Positions 34,303 through 43,066 of a stretch of DNA of 64,000 nucleotides are shown here, in pieces. How positions within the stretch are numbered: position 1 is the stretch's first letter; each line of letters begins with the position of its first letter. The notes beneath the pieces are model-generated. The model ran no database searches. It was not told the DNA's origin and was given only the letters and a program-made list of their open reading frames with translations. The translations under genes were made by a program, and so were the position numbers. The stretch covers positions 1-64,000 of the forward strand of contig NZ_JACOPX010000024.1 in assembly GCF_015461835.1 (NCBI RefSeq). Direction: 5' to 3'. Source of the stretch: Pseudomonas neuropathica (GTDB taxonomy: Bacteria; Pseudomonadota; Gammaproteobacteria; Pseudomonadales; Pseudomonadaceae).

Positions 34303-35154
34303 ATGACCGCTGCACGCCTGACCCTGCCGTCGCCGGCCAAACTCAACCTGATGCTGCACATTCTCGGTCGCCGTGAAGACGGTTATCACGAATTGCAGAC
34401 GCTGTTTCAGTTTGTCGATTACGGCGATGAAATCACTTTTGCCGTGCGCGATGACGGCGTGATTCAGTTGCACACCGAGTTCGCTGGCGTGCCGCATGAC
34501 AGCAACCTGATCGTGCGTGCAGCGAAAATGCTCCAGCAACAGTCCGGTTGCTCGCTCGGTATCGATATCTGGATTGATAAAGTCCTGCCCATGGGCGGCG
34601 GTATTGGTGGCGGCAGTTCGAATGCGGCGACAACTTTGCTCGGCCTGAATCATTTGTGGCAGTTGGGTTGGGATGAAGATCGCCTGGCTGCACTGGGCCT
34701 TTCGCTGGGGGCCGACGTACCGGTTTTCGTCCGTGGCCATGCGGCGTTTGCCGAGGGCGTGGGCGAGAAACTCACCCCGGTGGATCCCGAAGAACCGTGG
34801 TATCTGGTGCTCGTGCCGCAAGTCTCTGTAAGTACGGCAGAAATTTTTTCCGATCCTTTGTTGACACGTAACACGCCGCCCATTAAAGTGCGCCCCGTTC
34901 CCGAGGGAAACAGTCGAAATGACTGCTTGCCGGTGGTTGCAAGGCGTTATCCAGAAGTACGTAACGCATTGGATTTGTTAGGTAAATTTACCGAAGCAAA
35001 ACTCACCGGAACTGGAAGTTGTGTGTTTGGGGGCTTCCCAAGCAAAGCTGAAGCTGATAAAGTCTCGGCCCTTCTGACAGAGACCCTTACAGGGTTTGTA
35101 GCGAAAGGAAGCAACGTTTCGATGTTGCACCGAAAGCTGCAAAGTCTGCTCTAA
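34303..35154 (+). CDS. ispE: 4-diphosphocytidyl-2-C-methyl-D-erythritol kinase
   Basis: GHMP-family kinase of the MEP isoprenoid pathway. The 283-residue enzyme has LTLPSPAKLNLMLHILGRREDGYHE, quoted here as separate motifs PAKLNLML and REDGYHE, the ATP-binding MGGGIGGGSSNAATTL, and the C-terminal LTGTGSCVFGGF. From about 34820 to the stop the base composition is visibly richer in A and T, with less usual codons, than the first half. Confidence 0.96.
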   Translation: MTAARLTLPSPAKLNLMLHILGRREDGYHELQTLFQFVDYGDEITFAVRDDGVIQLHTEFAGVPHDSNLIVRAAKMLQQQSGCSLGIDIWIDKVLPMGGGIGGGSSNAATTLLGLNHLWQLGWDEDRLAALGLSLGADVPVFVRGHAAFAEGVGEKLTPVDPEEPWYLVLVPQVSVSTAEIFSDPLLTRNTPPIKVRPVPEGNSRNDCLPVVARRYPEVRNALDLLGKFTEAKLTGTGSCVFGGFPSKAEADKVSALLTETLTGFVAKGSNVSMLHRKLQSLL

Positions 35155-35190
35155 AGGAACCAAGTGCTCGGCACTTGATGCAACAGATAC

Positions 35191-35265
35191 AGGGGCGTCG
35201 CCAAGCGGTAAGGCAGCAGGTTTTGATCCTGCCATGCGTTGGTTCGAATCCAGCCGCCCCTGCCA
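35191..35265 (+). tRNA. tRNA-Gln (anticodon TTG)
   Basis: Cloverleaf with acceptor AGGGGCG / CGCCCCT, anticodon stem GCAGG / CCTGC around loop TTTTGAT (anticodon TTG at 35223-35225), T-arm GGTTCGAATC and encoded CCA end. It sits between ispE and prs as in other gammaproteobacteria. Confidence 0.96.
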
Positions 35266-35310
35266 TTTTCTATACTCATCCAGGTTACCCTCAGCCTCTA
35301 GGTACTGCGC

Positions 35311-36252
35311 GTGTCCAAGATGATGGTCTTTACGGGGAACGCTAACCCCGATCTGGCTCGGCGTGTTGTACGTCAGCTGCATATCCCTCTCGGTGACATC
35401 TCTGTCGGTAAGTTTTCCGACGGCGAAATTACAGCCGAGATCAATGAAAACGTTCGCGGTAAAGACGTTTTCATTATTCAGCCGACTTGCGCTCCGACCA
35501 ACGATAACCTGATGGAACTGGTAGTGATGGCTGATGCCTTCCGCCGCTCCTCGGCTACTCGTATCACTGCTGTTATTCCTTATTTTGGTTATGCCCGTCA
35601 GGATCGCCGTCCGCGTTCCGCACGTGTGGCTATCAGCGCGAAAGTCGTTGCTGACATGCTCACCGTAGTCGGCATCGACCGTGTTCTCACGGTTGATCTG
35701 CATGCTGACCAGATTCAGGGTTTCTTCGATATTCCGGTAGATAACATCTACGGCTCCCCGGTTCTGGTGGATGACATTGAAGATCAGCGCTTCGAAAACC
35801 TGATGATCGTGTCCCCGGACATTGGTGGCGTCGTGCGTGCACGTGCTGTTGCCAAATCCCTGGGCGTGGACCTCGGGATCATCGACAAACGCCGTGAGAA
35901 AGCCAATCACTCTGAAGTGATGCATATCATCGGTGATGTCGAAGGGCGTACCTGCATTCTGGTCGATGACATGGTCGATACCGCCGGCACTCTGTGCCAC
36001 GCGGCCAAGGCCCTGAAAGAGCATGGCGCAGCCAAGGTCTTTGCCTACTGCACACACCCTGTGCTGTCGGGTCGGGCCATCGAGAATATCGAAAATTCCG
36101 TGCTGGACGAGCTGGTGGTGACTAACACCATCCCGCTGTCCGCTGCAGCACAAGCCTGTGCACGTATCCGTCAACTGGATATCGCACCGGTTGTTGCCGA
36201 AGCGGTTCGCCGCATCAGCAATGAAGAATCGATCAGCGCGATGTTCCGTTAA
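35311..36252 (+). CDS. prs: Ribose-phosphate pyrophosphokinase
   Basis: Makes PRPP from ribose 5-phosphate and ATP, the shared substrate for nucleotides, His and Trp and for Hpt and Upp in this window. The 313-residue enzyme starts with GTG and shows the family features MMVFTGNANPDLA, DLHADQIQGFFDIPVDN and the PRPP-binding loop CILVDDMVDTAGTL. It probably shares a transcript with tRNA-Gln. A strong terminator follows. Confidence 0.97.
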   Translation: MSKMMVFTGNANPDLARRVVRQLHIPLGDISVGKFSDGEITAEINENVRGKDVFIIQPTCAPTNDNLMELVVMADAFRRSSATRITAVIPYFGYARQDRRPRSARVAISAKVVADMLTVVGIDRVLTVDLHADQIQGFFDIPVDNIYGSPVLVDDIEDQRFENLMIVSPDIGGVVRARAVAKSLGVDLGIIDKRREKANHSEVMHIIGDVEGRTCILVDDMVDTAGTLCHAAKALKEHGAAKVFAYCTHPVLSGRAIENIENSVLDELVVTNTIPLSAAAQACARIRQLDIAPVVAEAVRRISNEESISAMFR

Positions 36253-36290
36253 GGGCCCTGCCCTTCTCGAAATGTCTCGTTGACGAAAAG

Positions 36291-36331
36291 CGCCCCGCCC
36301 CGGCATTCCTGCCGGGGCGGGGCTTTTTTGC
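36291..36331 (+). terminator. Strong rho-independent terminator after prs
   Basis: GCCCCGCCCCGGCA / TGCCGGGGCGGGGC, a 14-bp stem with a 4-base loop, followed by TTTTTT. Confidence 0.95.
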
Positions 36332-36393
36332 CCATACCGTGTTCGGCGCTGGTCGCAAACGCCACTCGGTCATGGCTATTTTGGAGATACAAA

Positions 36394-36996
36394 ATGAACG
36401 ATTTTACTCTGAATGCTGAAGTGCGTTCCGACCTGGGGAAAGGTGCGAGCCGCCGCCTGCGTCGTCTCGCCGCTCTGGTTCCAGCTGTTGTTTACGGTGG
36501 CGAAAAAGCCCCTGAATCCATCAGCATGCTGGCCAAAGAAGTTGCCAAACTGCTCGAAAACGAAGCTGCCTACAGCCACGTTATCGAACTGAACGTTGGC
36601 GGCAAAAAGCAGAACGTCATCATCAAAGCTCTGCAACGTCACCCGTCCAAGGGTCACGTTCTGCACGCTGACTTCGTACGCGTCGTAGCCGGTCAGAAAC
36701 TGACCGCTATCGTGCCTGTGCACTTTGTTGGTGAAGAAGCTCCGATCAAGAAAGGCGGCGAGATCTCGCACGTCCTGAACGAAATCGAAGTAACTTGCCT
36801 GCCGAAAGATCTGCCTGAGTTCATCGAAGTCGACCTGTCGGCTCTGGAAATCGGCGCAATCGTCCACCTGTCCGACATCAAAGCCCCTAAAGGCGTTGAG
36901 TTCGTTGCACTGGCTCACGGTGACGACAAAGCTGTTGCAAACGTACACGCTCCACGCGTTGCTCCAGAAGCTACCGAAGAAGGCGCAGCAGAGTAA
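36394..36996 (+). CDS. rplY: 50S ribosomal protein L25, Ctc form
   Basis: Ribosomal protein that binds 5S rRNA. The 200-residue product is the long Ctc-type: N-terminal L25 domain (NDFTLNAEVRSDLGKGASRRL and VPAVVYGG) plus the C-terminal TL5/Ctc domain (VPVHFVGEEAPIKKGGE, GVEFVALAHGDD), ending in an acidic tail. The ATG at 36394 follows a TTGGAGA site; the in-frame upstream codons from 36280 lie in the prs terminator and are rejected. Confidence 0.96.
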   Translation: MNDFTLNAEVRSDLGKGASRRLRRLAALVPAVVYGGEKAPESISMLAKEVAKLLENEAAYSHVIELNVGGKKQNVIIKALQRHPSKGHVLHADFVRVVAGQKLTAIVPVHFVGEEAPIKKGGEISHVLNEIEVTCLPKDLPEFIEVDLSALEIGAIVHLSDIKAPKGVEFVALAHGDDKAVANVHAPRVAPEATEEGAAE

Positions 36997-37012
36997 TTCA
37001 CTCTGTTTAGCC

Positions 37013-37150
37013 TGAGTGAGCAAGTAACATCGCGGACTGGAACGTAGCGAGAAAGCGGGCGAGAACGCGGAGTTTACATCCATGGTAAATGAGCATTTTT
37101 CGTCCACTTTCGCCGCTTTGCCTGATCACGGCGATGTTACTCACCACTCA
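37013..37150. repeat. MITE-like element with about 20-bp terminal inverted repeats
   Basis: The left end TGAGTGAGCAAGTAACATCGC (written as TGAGTGAGC then AAGTAACATCGC) pairs with the right end GCGATGTTACTCACCACTCA, with few mismatches. The interior holds further imperfect palindromes around TTTACATCCATGGTAAA and AAAGCGGGCGAG. It lies in the rplY-pth gap and encodes no transposase. Confidence 0.55.
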
Positions 37151-37167
37151 AAGGAAGGGCCCCTATC

Positions 37168-37752
37168 GTGACTGCCATCAAACTGATCGTTGGCCTGGGA
37201 AATCCAGGCGCCGAATACGACCAGACCCGGCATAACGCAGGGGCCCTTTTTGTTGAGCGCATCGCCCACGCACAGAATGTGAATCTTGTGGCCGATCGCA
37301 AATATTTCGGCCTGACCGGGCGCTATTCGCATCAGGGTCAGGATGTTCGTCTGCTGATTCCCACCACCTACATGAACCGCAGCGGCCAGGCCGTGGCGGC
37401 ACTCGCCGGTTTCTTCCGCATCAAGCCTGAAGAAATTCTGGTGGCGCATGACGAACTCGACTTGCCTCCGGGCGTTGCCAAGCTCAAACAGGGCGGCGGC
37501 CATGGCGGTCACAACGGGTTGCGCGACATCATTGCGCAACTGGGCAATCAGAATACGTTCTACCGCCTGCGGCTTGGCATTGGCCACCCGGGCGTCGCCA
37601 GTATGGTTTCAAATTTCGTCCTGGGTCGTGCGCCACGCGCCGAACAGGAAAAACTCGATGCCAGCATCGACTTTGCCCTCGGCGTGCTGCCGGATATCCT
37701 CGCCGGTGAATGGAACCGCGCGATGAAAAACCTGCACAGCCAGAAGGCCTGA
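37168..37752 (+). CDS. pth: Peptidyl-tRNA hydrolase
   Basis: Recycles tRNA from prematurely released peptidyl-tRNA. The 194-residue enzyme shows KLIVGLGNPGAEYDQTRHNAG (given as GLGNPGAEYDQTRHNAG) with the catalytic His of TRHNAG, the PTTYMNRSG loop and HDELDLPPG. It starts with GTG behind a GGAAGG site. It is followed by ychF after 22 bases, the standard rplY-pth-ychF order. Confidence 0.97.
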   Translation: MTAIKLIVGLGNPGAEYDQTRHNAGALFVERIAHAQNVNLVADRKYFGLTGRYSHQGQDVRLLIPTTYMNRSGQAVAALAGFFRIKPEEILVAHDELDLPPGVAKLKQGGGHGGHNGLRDIIAQLGNQNTFYRLRLGIGHPGVASMVSNFVLGRAPRAEQEKLDASIDFALGVLPDILAGEWNRAMKNLHSQKA

Positions 37753-37774
37753 CTCTACTCCGAGGGGAAACACC

Positions 37775-38875
37775 ATGGGATTCAATTGCGGCATCGTCGG
37801 CTTGCCTAACGTCGGCAAGTCCACCCTGTTCAACGCCCTGACCAAATCCGGTATCGCGGCCGAAAACTTCCCCTTCTGCACCATCGAGCCGAACAGCGGC
37901 ATCGTGCCGATGCCGGATCCGCGCCTGGAAGCCCTGGCGGCCATCGTCAATCCGAAGCGCATCCTGCCGACCACCATGGAATTCGTCGACATCGCAGGCC
38001 TGGTGGCCGGCGCCTCGAAAGGTGAAGGCCTGGGCAACAAGTTCCTGGCCAACATCCGTGAAACCGACGCGATCGCTCACGTCGTGCGCTGCTTCGAAGA
38101 CGAAAACGTGATCCACGTGTCCAACAGCGTCGACCCGAAGCGCGACATCGAAATCATCGACCTGGAACTGATCTTCGCCGACCTCGACAGCTGCGAGAAG
38201 CAACTGCAGAAAGTCGCGCGCAACGCCAAGGGTGGTGACAAGGACGCCGTGGTTCAGAAGGCTCTGCTGGAGCAACTGATCGCCCACTTCACCGAAGCCA
38301 AGCCAGCGCGCAGCCTGATGAAGAACATGAGCGCGGACGAAAAAGCCGTGATCAAAGGCTTCCACCTGCTGACCACCAAACCGGTCATGTACATCGCCAA
38401 CGTCGCTGAAGACGGTTTCGAGAACAACCCGCACCTGGACGTGGTTCGTGCCATTGCCGAAGAAGAAGGCGCCATGGTCGTTCCGGTCTGCAACAAGATC
38501 GAAGCGGAAATCGCCGAGCTCGATGACGGCGAAGAGAAGGACATGTTCCTCGAGGCCCTGGGCCTGGAAGAGCCTGGCCTGAACCGCGTGATCCGCGCCG
38601 GTTACGAAATGCTGCACCTGCAGACCTACTTCACCGCCGGTGTTGAAGAAGTCCGCGCCTGGACCGTCAAAGTCGGTGCCACCGCACCTCAGGCTGCCGG
38701 CGTGATCCACACCGACTTCGAGAAAGGCTTTATTCGCGCCGAAGTGATCGCCTACAACGACTTCATCCAGTACAAGGGCGAAGCCGGTACCAAAGAAGCC
38801 GGTAAATGGCGTCTGGAAGGCAAGGATTACATCGTCAAGGACGGCGACGTGATGCACTTCCGCTTCAACGTGTAA
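37775..38875 (+). CDS. ychF: Redox-regulated ATPase YchF
   Basis: Obg-family P-loop NTPase (OLA1 homologue) that prefers ATP, binds ribosomes and affects oxidative-stress responses. The 366 residues are the family standard. It shows G1 GLPNVGKSTLFNALT, G3 DIAGLVAGASKGEGLGN and the NVAEDGF segment in place of a normal G4, then the C-terminal TGS domain ending KDGDVMHFRFNV. A GAGGGG site precedes the ATG. Confidence 0.97.
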   Translation: MGFNCGIVGLPNVGKSTLFNALTKSGIAAENFPFCTIEPNSGIVPMPDPRLEALAAIVNPKRILPTTMEFVDIAGLVAGASKGEGLGNKFLANIRETDAIAHVVRCFEDENVIHVSNSVDPKRDIEIIDLELIFADLDSCEKQLQKVARNAKGGDKDAVVQKALLEQLIAHFTEAKPARSLMKNMSADEKAVIKGFHLLTTKPVMYIANVAEDGFENNPHLDVVRAIAEEEGAMVVPVCNKIEAEIAELDDGEEKDMFLEALGLEEPGLNRVIRAGYEMLHLQTYFTAGVEEVRAWTVKVGATAPQAAGVIHTDFEKGFIRAEVIAYNDFIQYKGEAGTKEAGKWRLEGKDYIVKDGDVMHFRFNV

Positions 38876-38887
38876 GCGTTACGCCCA

Positions 38888-38920
38888 AGAAAAAGCCGCG
38901 TTTGATACGCGGCTTTTTTG
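38888..38920 (+). terminator. Rho-independent terminator of ychF
   Basis: AAAAGCCGCG / CGCGGCTTTTTT stem-loop right after ychF. Confidence 0.92.
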
Positions 38921-38954
38921 TGCCTGAAATATTTTCCGCCGCACCACCAATCCC

Positions 38955-39045
38955 CTGTAGGAGTGAGCCTGCTCGCGATAGCGTTCTATCAGCTACAGAT
39001 GTGCTGACTGACACACCGCTATCGCGAGCAGACTCACTCCTACAA
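38955..39045. repeat. REP pair, family A, wide loop
   Basis: Inverted GTAGGAGTGAGCCTGCTCGCGATAGCG units at 38955-38981 and about 39018-39045; the right copy has one change (GCAGACTCACTCC). Confidence 0.88.
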
Positions 39046-39060
39046 TGGGAAATGTGTGAA

Positions 39061-40278
39061 TCAGGCCTTTTTGGTACGCGGCAAGAAGATTGCCAACACG
39101 CCAAACAACGGCAGGAACGAGCACAGGAAATACACGTACTCAATCCCGTGAATATCCGCCAGATGCCCGAGCAACGCCGCGCCGATCCCGCCAAACCCGA
39201 ACATCAAACCGAAGAACACCCCGGCAATCATCCCGACATTGCCCGGCACCAGTTCCTGCGCGTACACCACAATCGCCGAGAACGCTGAAGCCAGAATGAA
39301 GCCGATCACCACGCTGAGAACAGTGGTCCAGAACAGATCGACGTGAGGCATCAGCAACGTGAACGGCGCCACACCAAGGATCGAAAACCAGATCACCGCC
39401 TTACGCCCGATCTTGTCGCCAATCGGCCCGCCGAAGAACGTCCCCGCCGCCACCGCGCCCAAGAACAGGAACAGGTGCAACTGCGAACTGGCCACCGACA
39501 GGTCGAACTTCTCGATCAGGTAGAACGTGAAATAGCTCGTGAGGCTGGCCATGTAGAAATACTTGGAGAACACCAACAGCCCCAGCACCACCAACGCACT
39601 GGTCACCCTGCCCTTCGACAGCCCGTGAGTCGCTGCCTGACCGGCCTTGAGCTTGAACAGATTGAGGTGATGGGCGTACCAGCGACTGATGCGGTACAGC
39701 ACGAACAGCGCAAACACCGCGAACAGGCCGAACCACGCCACGTTGGCCTGACCGAACGGAATGATGATCGCCGCCGCCAGCAACGGACCAAACGCCGAAC
39801 CCGCGTTACCACCGACCTGGAAGGTCGATTGCGCCAGACCAAAGCGTCCACCGGACGCCAGCCGCGCAATCCGCGAGGCTTCGGGGTGGAACGTCGAGGA
39901 ACCGATACCGATGAGCGCCGCCGCCAGCAGAATCAACGGGAAACTGCCGACCATCGACATCATCACGATGCCAATCAACGTGCAAATCGACCCCGCCGGC
40001 AACAGCCAGGGTTTCGGATGCCGATCGGTGTGATAACCGACCCACGGCTGCAACAAAGATGCGGTCAGTTGAAAGGTCAGAGTAATTAGCCCGACCTGAG
40101 TAAAGGTCAGGCCGTAATTGGCCTTGAGCATCGGGTAGATCGACGGCAGCACCGACTGGATCAGGTCGTTGATCAAATGCGCAAGCGCCACCGCGCCGAT
40201 GATACGCATCACCAATGGGCTGCTTTGCGGAGCAGCGGGCGCCGAGGCAGCGGCGGTCTGAACGTTGCTGATAGCCAT
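39061..40278 (-). CDS. MFS exporter, fosmidomycin-resistance (Fsr) family
   Basis: A 405-residue, 12-helix major facilitator. It closely resembles E. coli Fsr in recalled segments: ALAHLINDLIQSVLPSIYP, LTFTQVGLITLTFQL, GIGSSTFHPEASRIARLASG and GLAQSTFQVGGNAGSAFGPL. The MFS motif between helices 2 and 3 appears as GYHTDRHPKPW. Fsr exports fosmidomycin, but the natural substrate is not known. It is monocistronic on the minus strand between two REP pairs. Confidence 0.88.
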   Translation of the reverse strand: MAISNVQTAAASAPAAPQSSPLVMRIIGAVALAHLINDLIQSVLPSIYPMLKANYGLTFTQVGLITLTFQLTASLLQPWVGYHTDRHPKPWLLPAGSICTLIGIVMMSMVGSFPLILLAAALIGIGSSTFHPEASRIARLASGGRFGLAQSTFQVGGNAGSAFGPLLAAAIIIPFGQANVAWFGLFAVFALFVLYRISRWYAHHLNLFKLKAGQAATHGLSKGRVTSALVVLGLLVFSKYFYMASLTSYFTFYLIEKFDLSVASSQLHLFLFLGAVAAGTFFGGPIGDKIGRKAVIWFSILGVAPFTLLMPHVDLFWTTVLSVVIGFILASAFSAIVVYAQELVPGNVGMIAGVFFGLMFGFGGIGAALLGHLADIHGIEYVYFLCSFLPLFGVLAIFLPRTKKA

Positions 40279-40399
40279 GAAAGTTTCCGGACAGCAGATG
40301 GGTGCACGCAGGCAGGTGCGTCAATGTGCCATTTTTCGGTGCGTCAGCGCCATCCCCTTAGCCAGCTAACTAACCACCCTGGCTTGAATCACACGATCA

Positions 40400-40486
40400 T
40401 GTAGGAGCTGCCGAAGGCTGCGATCTTTTGATATTGATCTTAAAAAACGAAGATCAAAAGATCGCAGCCTGCGGCAGCTCCTACAC
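40400..40486. repeat. REP pair, family B
   Basis: Inverted GTAGGAGCTGCCGAAGGCTGCGATC units; the right copy is the GCCGCAGG variant. Confidence 0.88.
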
Positions 40487-40543
40487 GGGTCATGTGTTCT
40501 GCAAGGTGATAGCGCAACGCCATGGTCTGAATCTTGCCTTGCT

Positions 40544-40592
40544 ACTTCCCTTGAACGCGGCGCCCTTACAAAGGGCGCCAACAATGGGAAGT
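40544..40592. repeat. Nested inverted repeat upstream of the chemoreceptor
   Basis: The outer arms ACTTCCC / GGGAAGT enclose inner arms GGCGCCC / GGGCGCC with a 7-base loop. All pairs are perfect. There is no T-run, so an RNA structure or a protein site is more likely than a terminator. Confidence 0.5.
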
Positions 40593-40721
40593 TTCGCTAC
40601 AGAGCCGGCCTACAGAGCGGGCGAGAGTGAACTTTCGAGGCCTTTTAGCAGGGCACAACATCCAGGTCGAACGACCGCGATGCACGCCAATGGTGCGTGG
40701 TGTCCAGAGGAGTCATGAGGC

Positions 40722-42779
40722 ATGCAGGCTTTCCTTTCACCGGGGATCAAATTGCTGGGGCGGTTTGGCTTCGCAGGTAAATTCCAGTTGTTGTTTCTGC
40801 TGTTCATTCTGCCGTTGGCCGGCAGCCTGTTGATGATTGGCCAGGACTATCGCGACAAACTCAATCTGATTTCCGGCGAACGTGCCGGCGTACGGCAGTT
40901 GCTCGCACTCGATGCGCTGGACAACCTGCTCGCCGCGCAACGTGACCGCGCCGCCCGTTGGCGCGCCACCGAAACCAATCGTCAGCCGACGCCGGCCACC
41001 CTCGCCGCCATGGGCGCATTCGACGCGGTGCAACCGGCGGTTCTGCAAGCCACCACCGATTTAGGCGCTGCGCTGAAAAATGAAGGCGCCGAGGGGGAAA
41101 CACTCACTCGCTATCAAGCGCTGCAAACCGCGCTCAACGGCCTGGACTCGAAAAGCCTCAGCGGTGTCGGTTGGTGGCCGGACGGTTACGACCGTTTCAC
41201 CAACGCCCTCAGCGCTCTGCAAGCGTTGCGCGAGCAGATCGTCATGGACAATCGCCTGACCCTCGCGCCGTGGCTGGAAACCTATCTGCTGACCCAGATC
41301 TCCACGCAGCACGCGCCGGATCTGATCGAGCGCGTCGGACGTCTGGCAGCGGTCGGCCAGGCCTCGGTAGTCTCCGGCCAATTCACCCTGCAAAGCCGCT
41401 TGCAATTGCGCGACTTGCGCAGCCGCATCGGCGATGCCCGCGAGCAACTGGTCAAAACCGCCACGCTGCTCGAAGCACGTCTGCCGCAAGATCAGCAGAG
41501 CTGGGCCAGCCAATACCACGACAGCCTCAAAAACCTCGACAGCGGTCTGAAGGTGTTGGACGACGGCGTGTTCGGCGGCTCTATCAATCTCAAACCCGAA
41601 GAGTTCGAACGCAGCCTCGATGCGCTGCTGACCGACCTAGCCGCACTGCGCCAGCAATCGCTGGTGTCGCTGGACCAACGACTGGATGCCTACCACAGCT
41701 CAGCGATCCGCCAGTTCATCATGGTCGCTGCGATTTTCGGCTGCCTGCTGCTCGCGGCGTTGTACCTGTTTGTCTGCCTGCAAGCCTCGATCCGCCGCAG
41801 CGCCAGCGGCATCACCCTGCTCGCCGAAGCCCTGCGCGATGGCAATCTGAGTTTGCAAGTGCCGGTGGTGGGCCGCGATGAGCTGGCCGCGATCAGCACT
41901 GCGCTCAACGTTGCCGTGGTGCAGTTGCGCAGCAGCATGCTCGGTGTCGATCACGAGACCGAGCAACTGAGCAACGCGGTGCGCAGCCTCAACGAGCATT
42001 CCAGCGGCGCCCTCAGTGAAGTCGAAGCGCAGCAATTGCAGATCAGCCAGATCGCCGCAGCCGCCACGCAGTTGGCCGCCACCTCGCAAGGCGTGGCGCA
42101 GAGTTGCGAACAGGCCTCCGGCAGCGCTCAGCACACCCGGCGCATTGCGGCCGACAGCAGCCGTGACAGCCAGCGCACCACGGCGAGTATTCAGCAGCTC
42201 AATCAGCGCTTGAACGACACCGCAGCGGCACTCGGTCGAGTCAGCGAGCAAGGCCAGCAGATTCAATTGGTCGTCGACACCATTCGTGGTGTTGCCGAAC
42301 AGACCAATTTGCTCGCGCTCAACGCGGCCATCGAAGCGGCACGCGCCGGTGAACAAGGACGCGGTTTCGCTGTGGTGGCCGATGAAGTGCGCAGTCTGTC
42401 GCAACGTACACAGTCGTCCACCGCGCAGATCGCCGGCACCGTCGACAGCTTGCGCGCAACGGTCAACGAAGCCGTGAGTTTGATGGAAGCTGCCTGCGGC
42501 CAGGCGCAAACCGATGCCGAATCGGTCACCGGTCTCGGTGAACGTTTGGGCGAAATCGCCAGCGCTGTGCAAAGCGTTACCGACACGTTGGCGCAGATCG
42601 CCACGGCGGTTGAGGAGCAAGCGAGTACCGCCGACGAAGTCAGCGGCAATATCCAGCAGGTCGATCAGGCGGCCGTGCGCTTGCTTGAAGGCGCGCGGGC
42701 GGTGAATCTCGCGGCGGATACCCTGAGTCAGGGCAGTCACGCCTTGAGCGCCAATACTGCAAGATTTCAGCTGCGTTGA
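40722..42779 (+). CDS. Methyl-accepting chemotaxis protein, helical sensor
   Basis: A 685-residue membrane chemoreceptor. TM1 is near residues 16-36 (FQLLFLLFILPLAGSLLMIG), followed by a periplasmic region of about 290 residues rich in helices and Leu/Ala (no Cache motif seen), TM2 near 330-352, HAMP, and a signalling domain with the conserved EQTNLLALNAAIEAARAGEQ tip. The long all-helical sensor looks like a four-helix-bundle type; the ligand is unknown. It is monocistronic. The start is the ATG 9 bases after AGAGGAG. Confidence 0.92.
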   Translation: MQAFLSPGIKLLGRFGFAGKFQLLFLLFILPLAGSLLMIGQDYRDKLNLISGERAGVRQLLALDALDNLLAAQRDRAARWRATETNRQPTPATLAAMGAFDAVQPAVLQATTDLGAALKNEGAEGETLTRYQALQTALNGLDSKSLSGVGWWPDGYDRFTNALSALQALREQIVMDNRLTLAPWLETYLLTQISTQHAPDLIERVGRLAAVGQASVVSGQFTLQSRLQLRDLRSRIGDAREQLVKTATLLEARLPQDQQSWASQYHDSLKNLDSGLKVLDDGVFGGSINLKPEEFERSLDALLTDLAALRQQSLVSLDQRLDAYHSSAIRQFIMVAAIFGCLLLAALYLFVCLQASIRRSASGITLLAEALRDGNLSLQVPVVGRDELAAISTALNVAVVQLRSSMLGVDHETEQLSNAVRSLNEHSSGALSEVEAQQLQISQIAAAATQLAATSQGVAQSCEQASGSAQHTRRIAADSSRDSQRTTASIQQLNQRLNDTAAALGRVSEQGQQIQLVVDTIRGVAEQTNLLALNAAIEAARAGEQGRGFAVVADEVRSLSQRTQSSTAQIAGTVDSLRATVNEAVSLMEAACGQAQTDAESVTGLGERLGEIASAVQSVTDTLAQIATAVEEQASTADEVSGNIQQVDQAAVRLLEGARAVNLAADTLSQGSHALSANTARFQLR

Positions 42780-42854
42780 TGCCCTGCCCGGCCCGGATTT
42801 TCCGGGCTGGAGGATAAGCGGTTGAAAATAAGAAGAAATATTTTAAATTTACGC

Positions 42855-42883
42855 TTGACGCTTTTCCATTTCAGGGGAATAAT
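42855..42883 (+). promoter_or_regulatory. Promoter of tRNA-Met
   Basis: -35 TTGACG (42855-42860), 17-base spacer, -10 AATAAT (42878-42883). The tRNA begins 11 bases after the -10. Confidence 0.75.
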
Positions 42884-42894
42884 GCGCGCCACTT

Positions 42895-42971
42895 GGCTAC
42901 ATAGCTCAGTTGGTTAGAGCATAGCATTCATAATGCTGGGGTCCGGGGTTCAAGTCCCTGTGTAGCCACCA
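42895..42971 (+). tRNA. tRNA-Met (anticodon CAT)
   Basis: Acceptor GGCTACA / TGTAGCC, D-arm GCTCAGTTGGTTAGAGC, anticodon stem TAGCA / TGCTG with loop TTCATAA (CAT), T-loop GGTTCAAGTCC, and encoded CCA. The first base pair G-C indicates elongator rather than initiator tRNA. Confidence 0.95.
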
Positions 42972-42976
42972 AGTAC

Positions 42977-43012
42977 TAAAAACGGCTTACCGAAAGGTAG
43001 GCCGTTTTTTTA
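42977..43012 (+). terminator. Rho-independent terminator after tRNA-Met
   Basis: AAAACGGCTTACC / GGTAGGCCGTTTTTTT stem-loop with T-run. Confidence 0.88.
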
Positions 43013-43066
43013 TGCCTCGAGAAAAGTGCGATTTCGTGATGGGGGATTTCTCCCCTCATCTGGTTT

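Larger units (their letters stand above)
40279..40721. other. Intergenic region with REP and nested hairpin
   Basis: About 440 bases without a gene. It holds the promoter of the Fsr-type gene, a family B REP pair, a nested inverted repeat (40544-40592), and the ribosome-binding site AGAGGAG of the chemoreceptor. Confidence 0.6.

Noticed and set aside
31891..34821. 976-codon open frame on the minus strand opposite the TPR gene, lolB and ispE
   Set aside because: It is an antisense shadow caused by high GC at third positions. The plus-strand genes have clear families, signal peptides and starts.
42895..42971. tRNA-Met as an attachment site for an integrated element
   Set aside because: No integrase gene and no duplicated tRNA 3' end was seen in the following genes.
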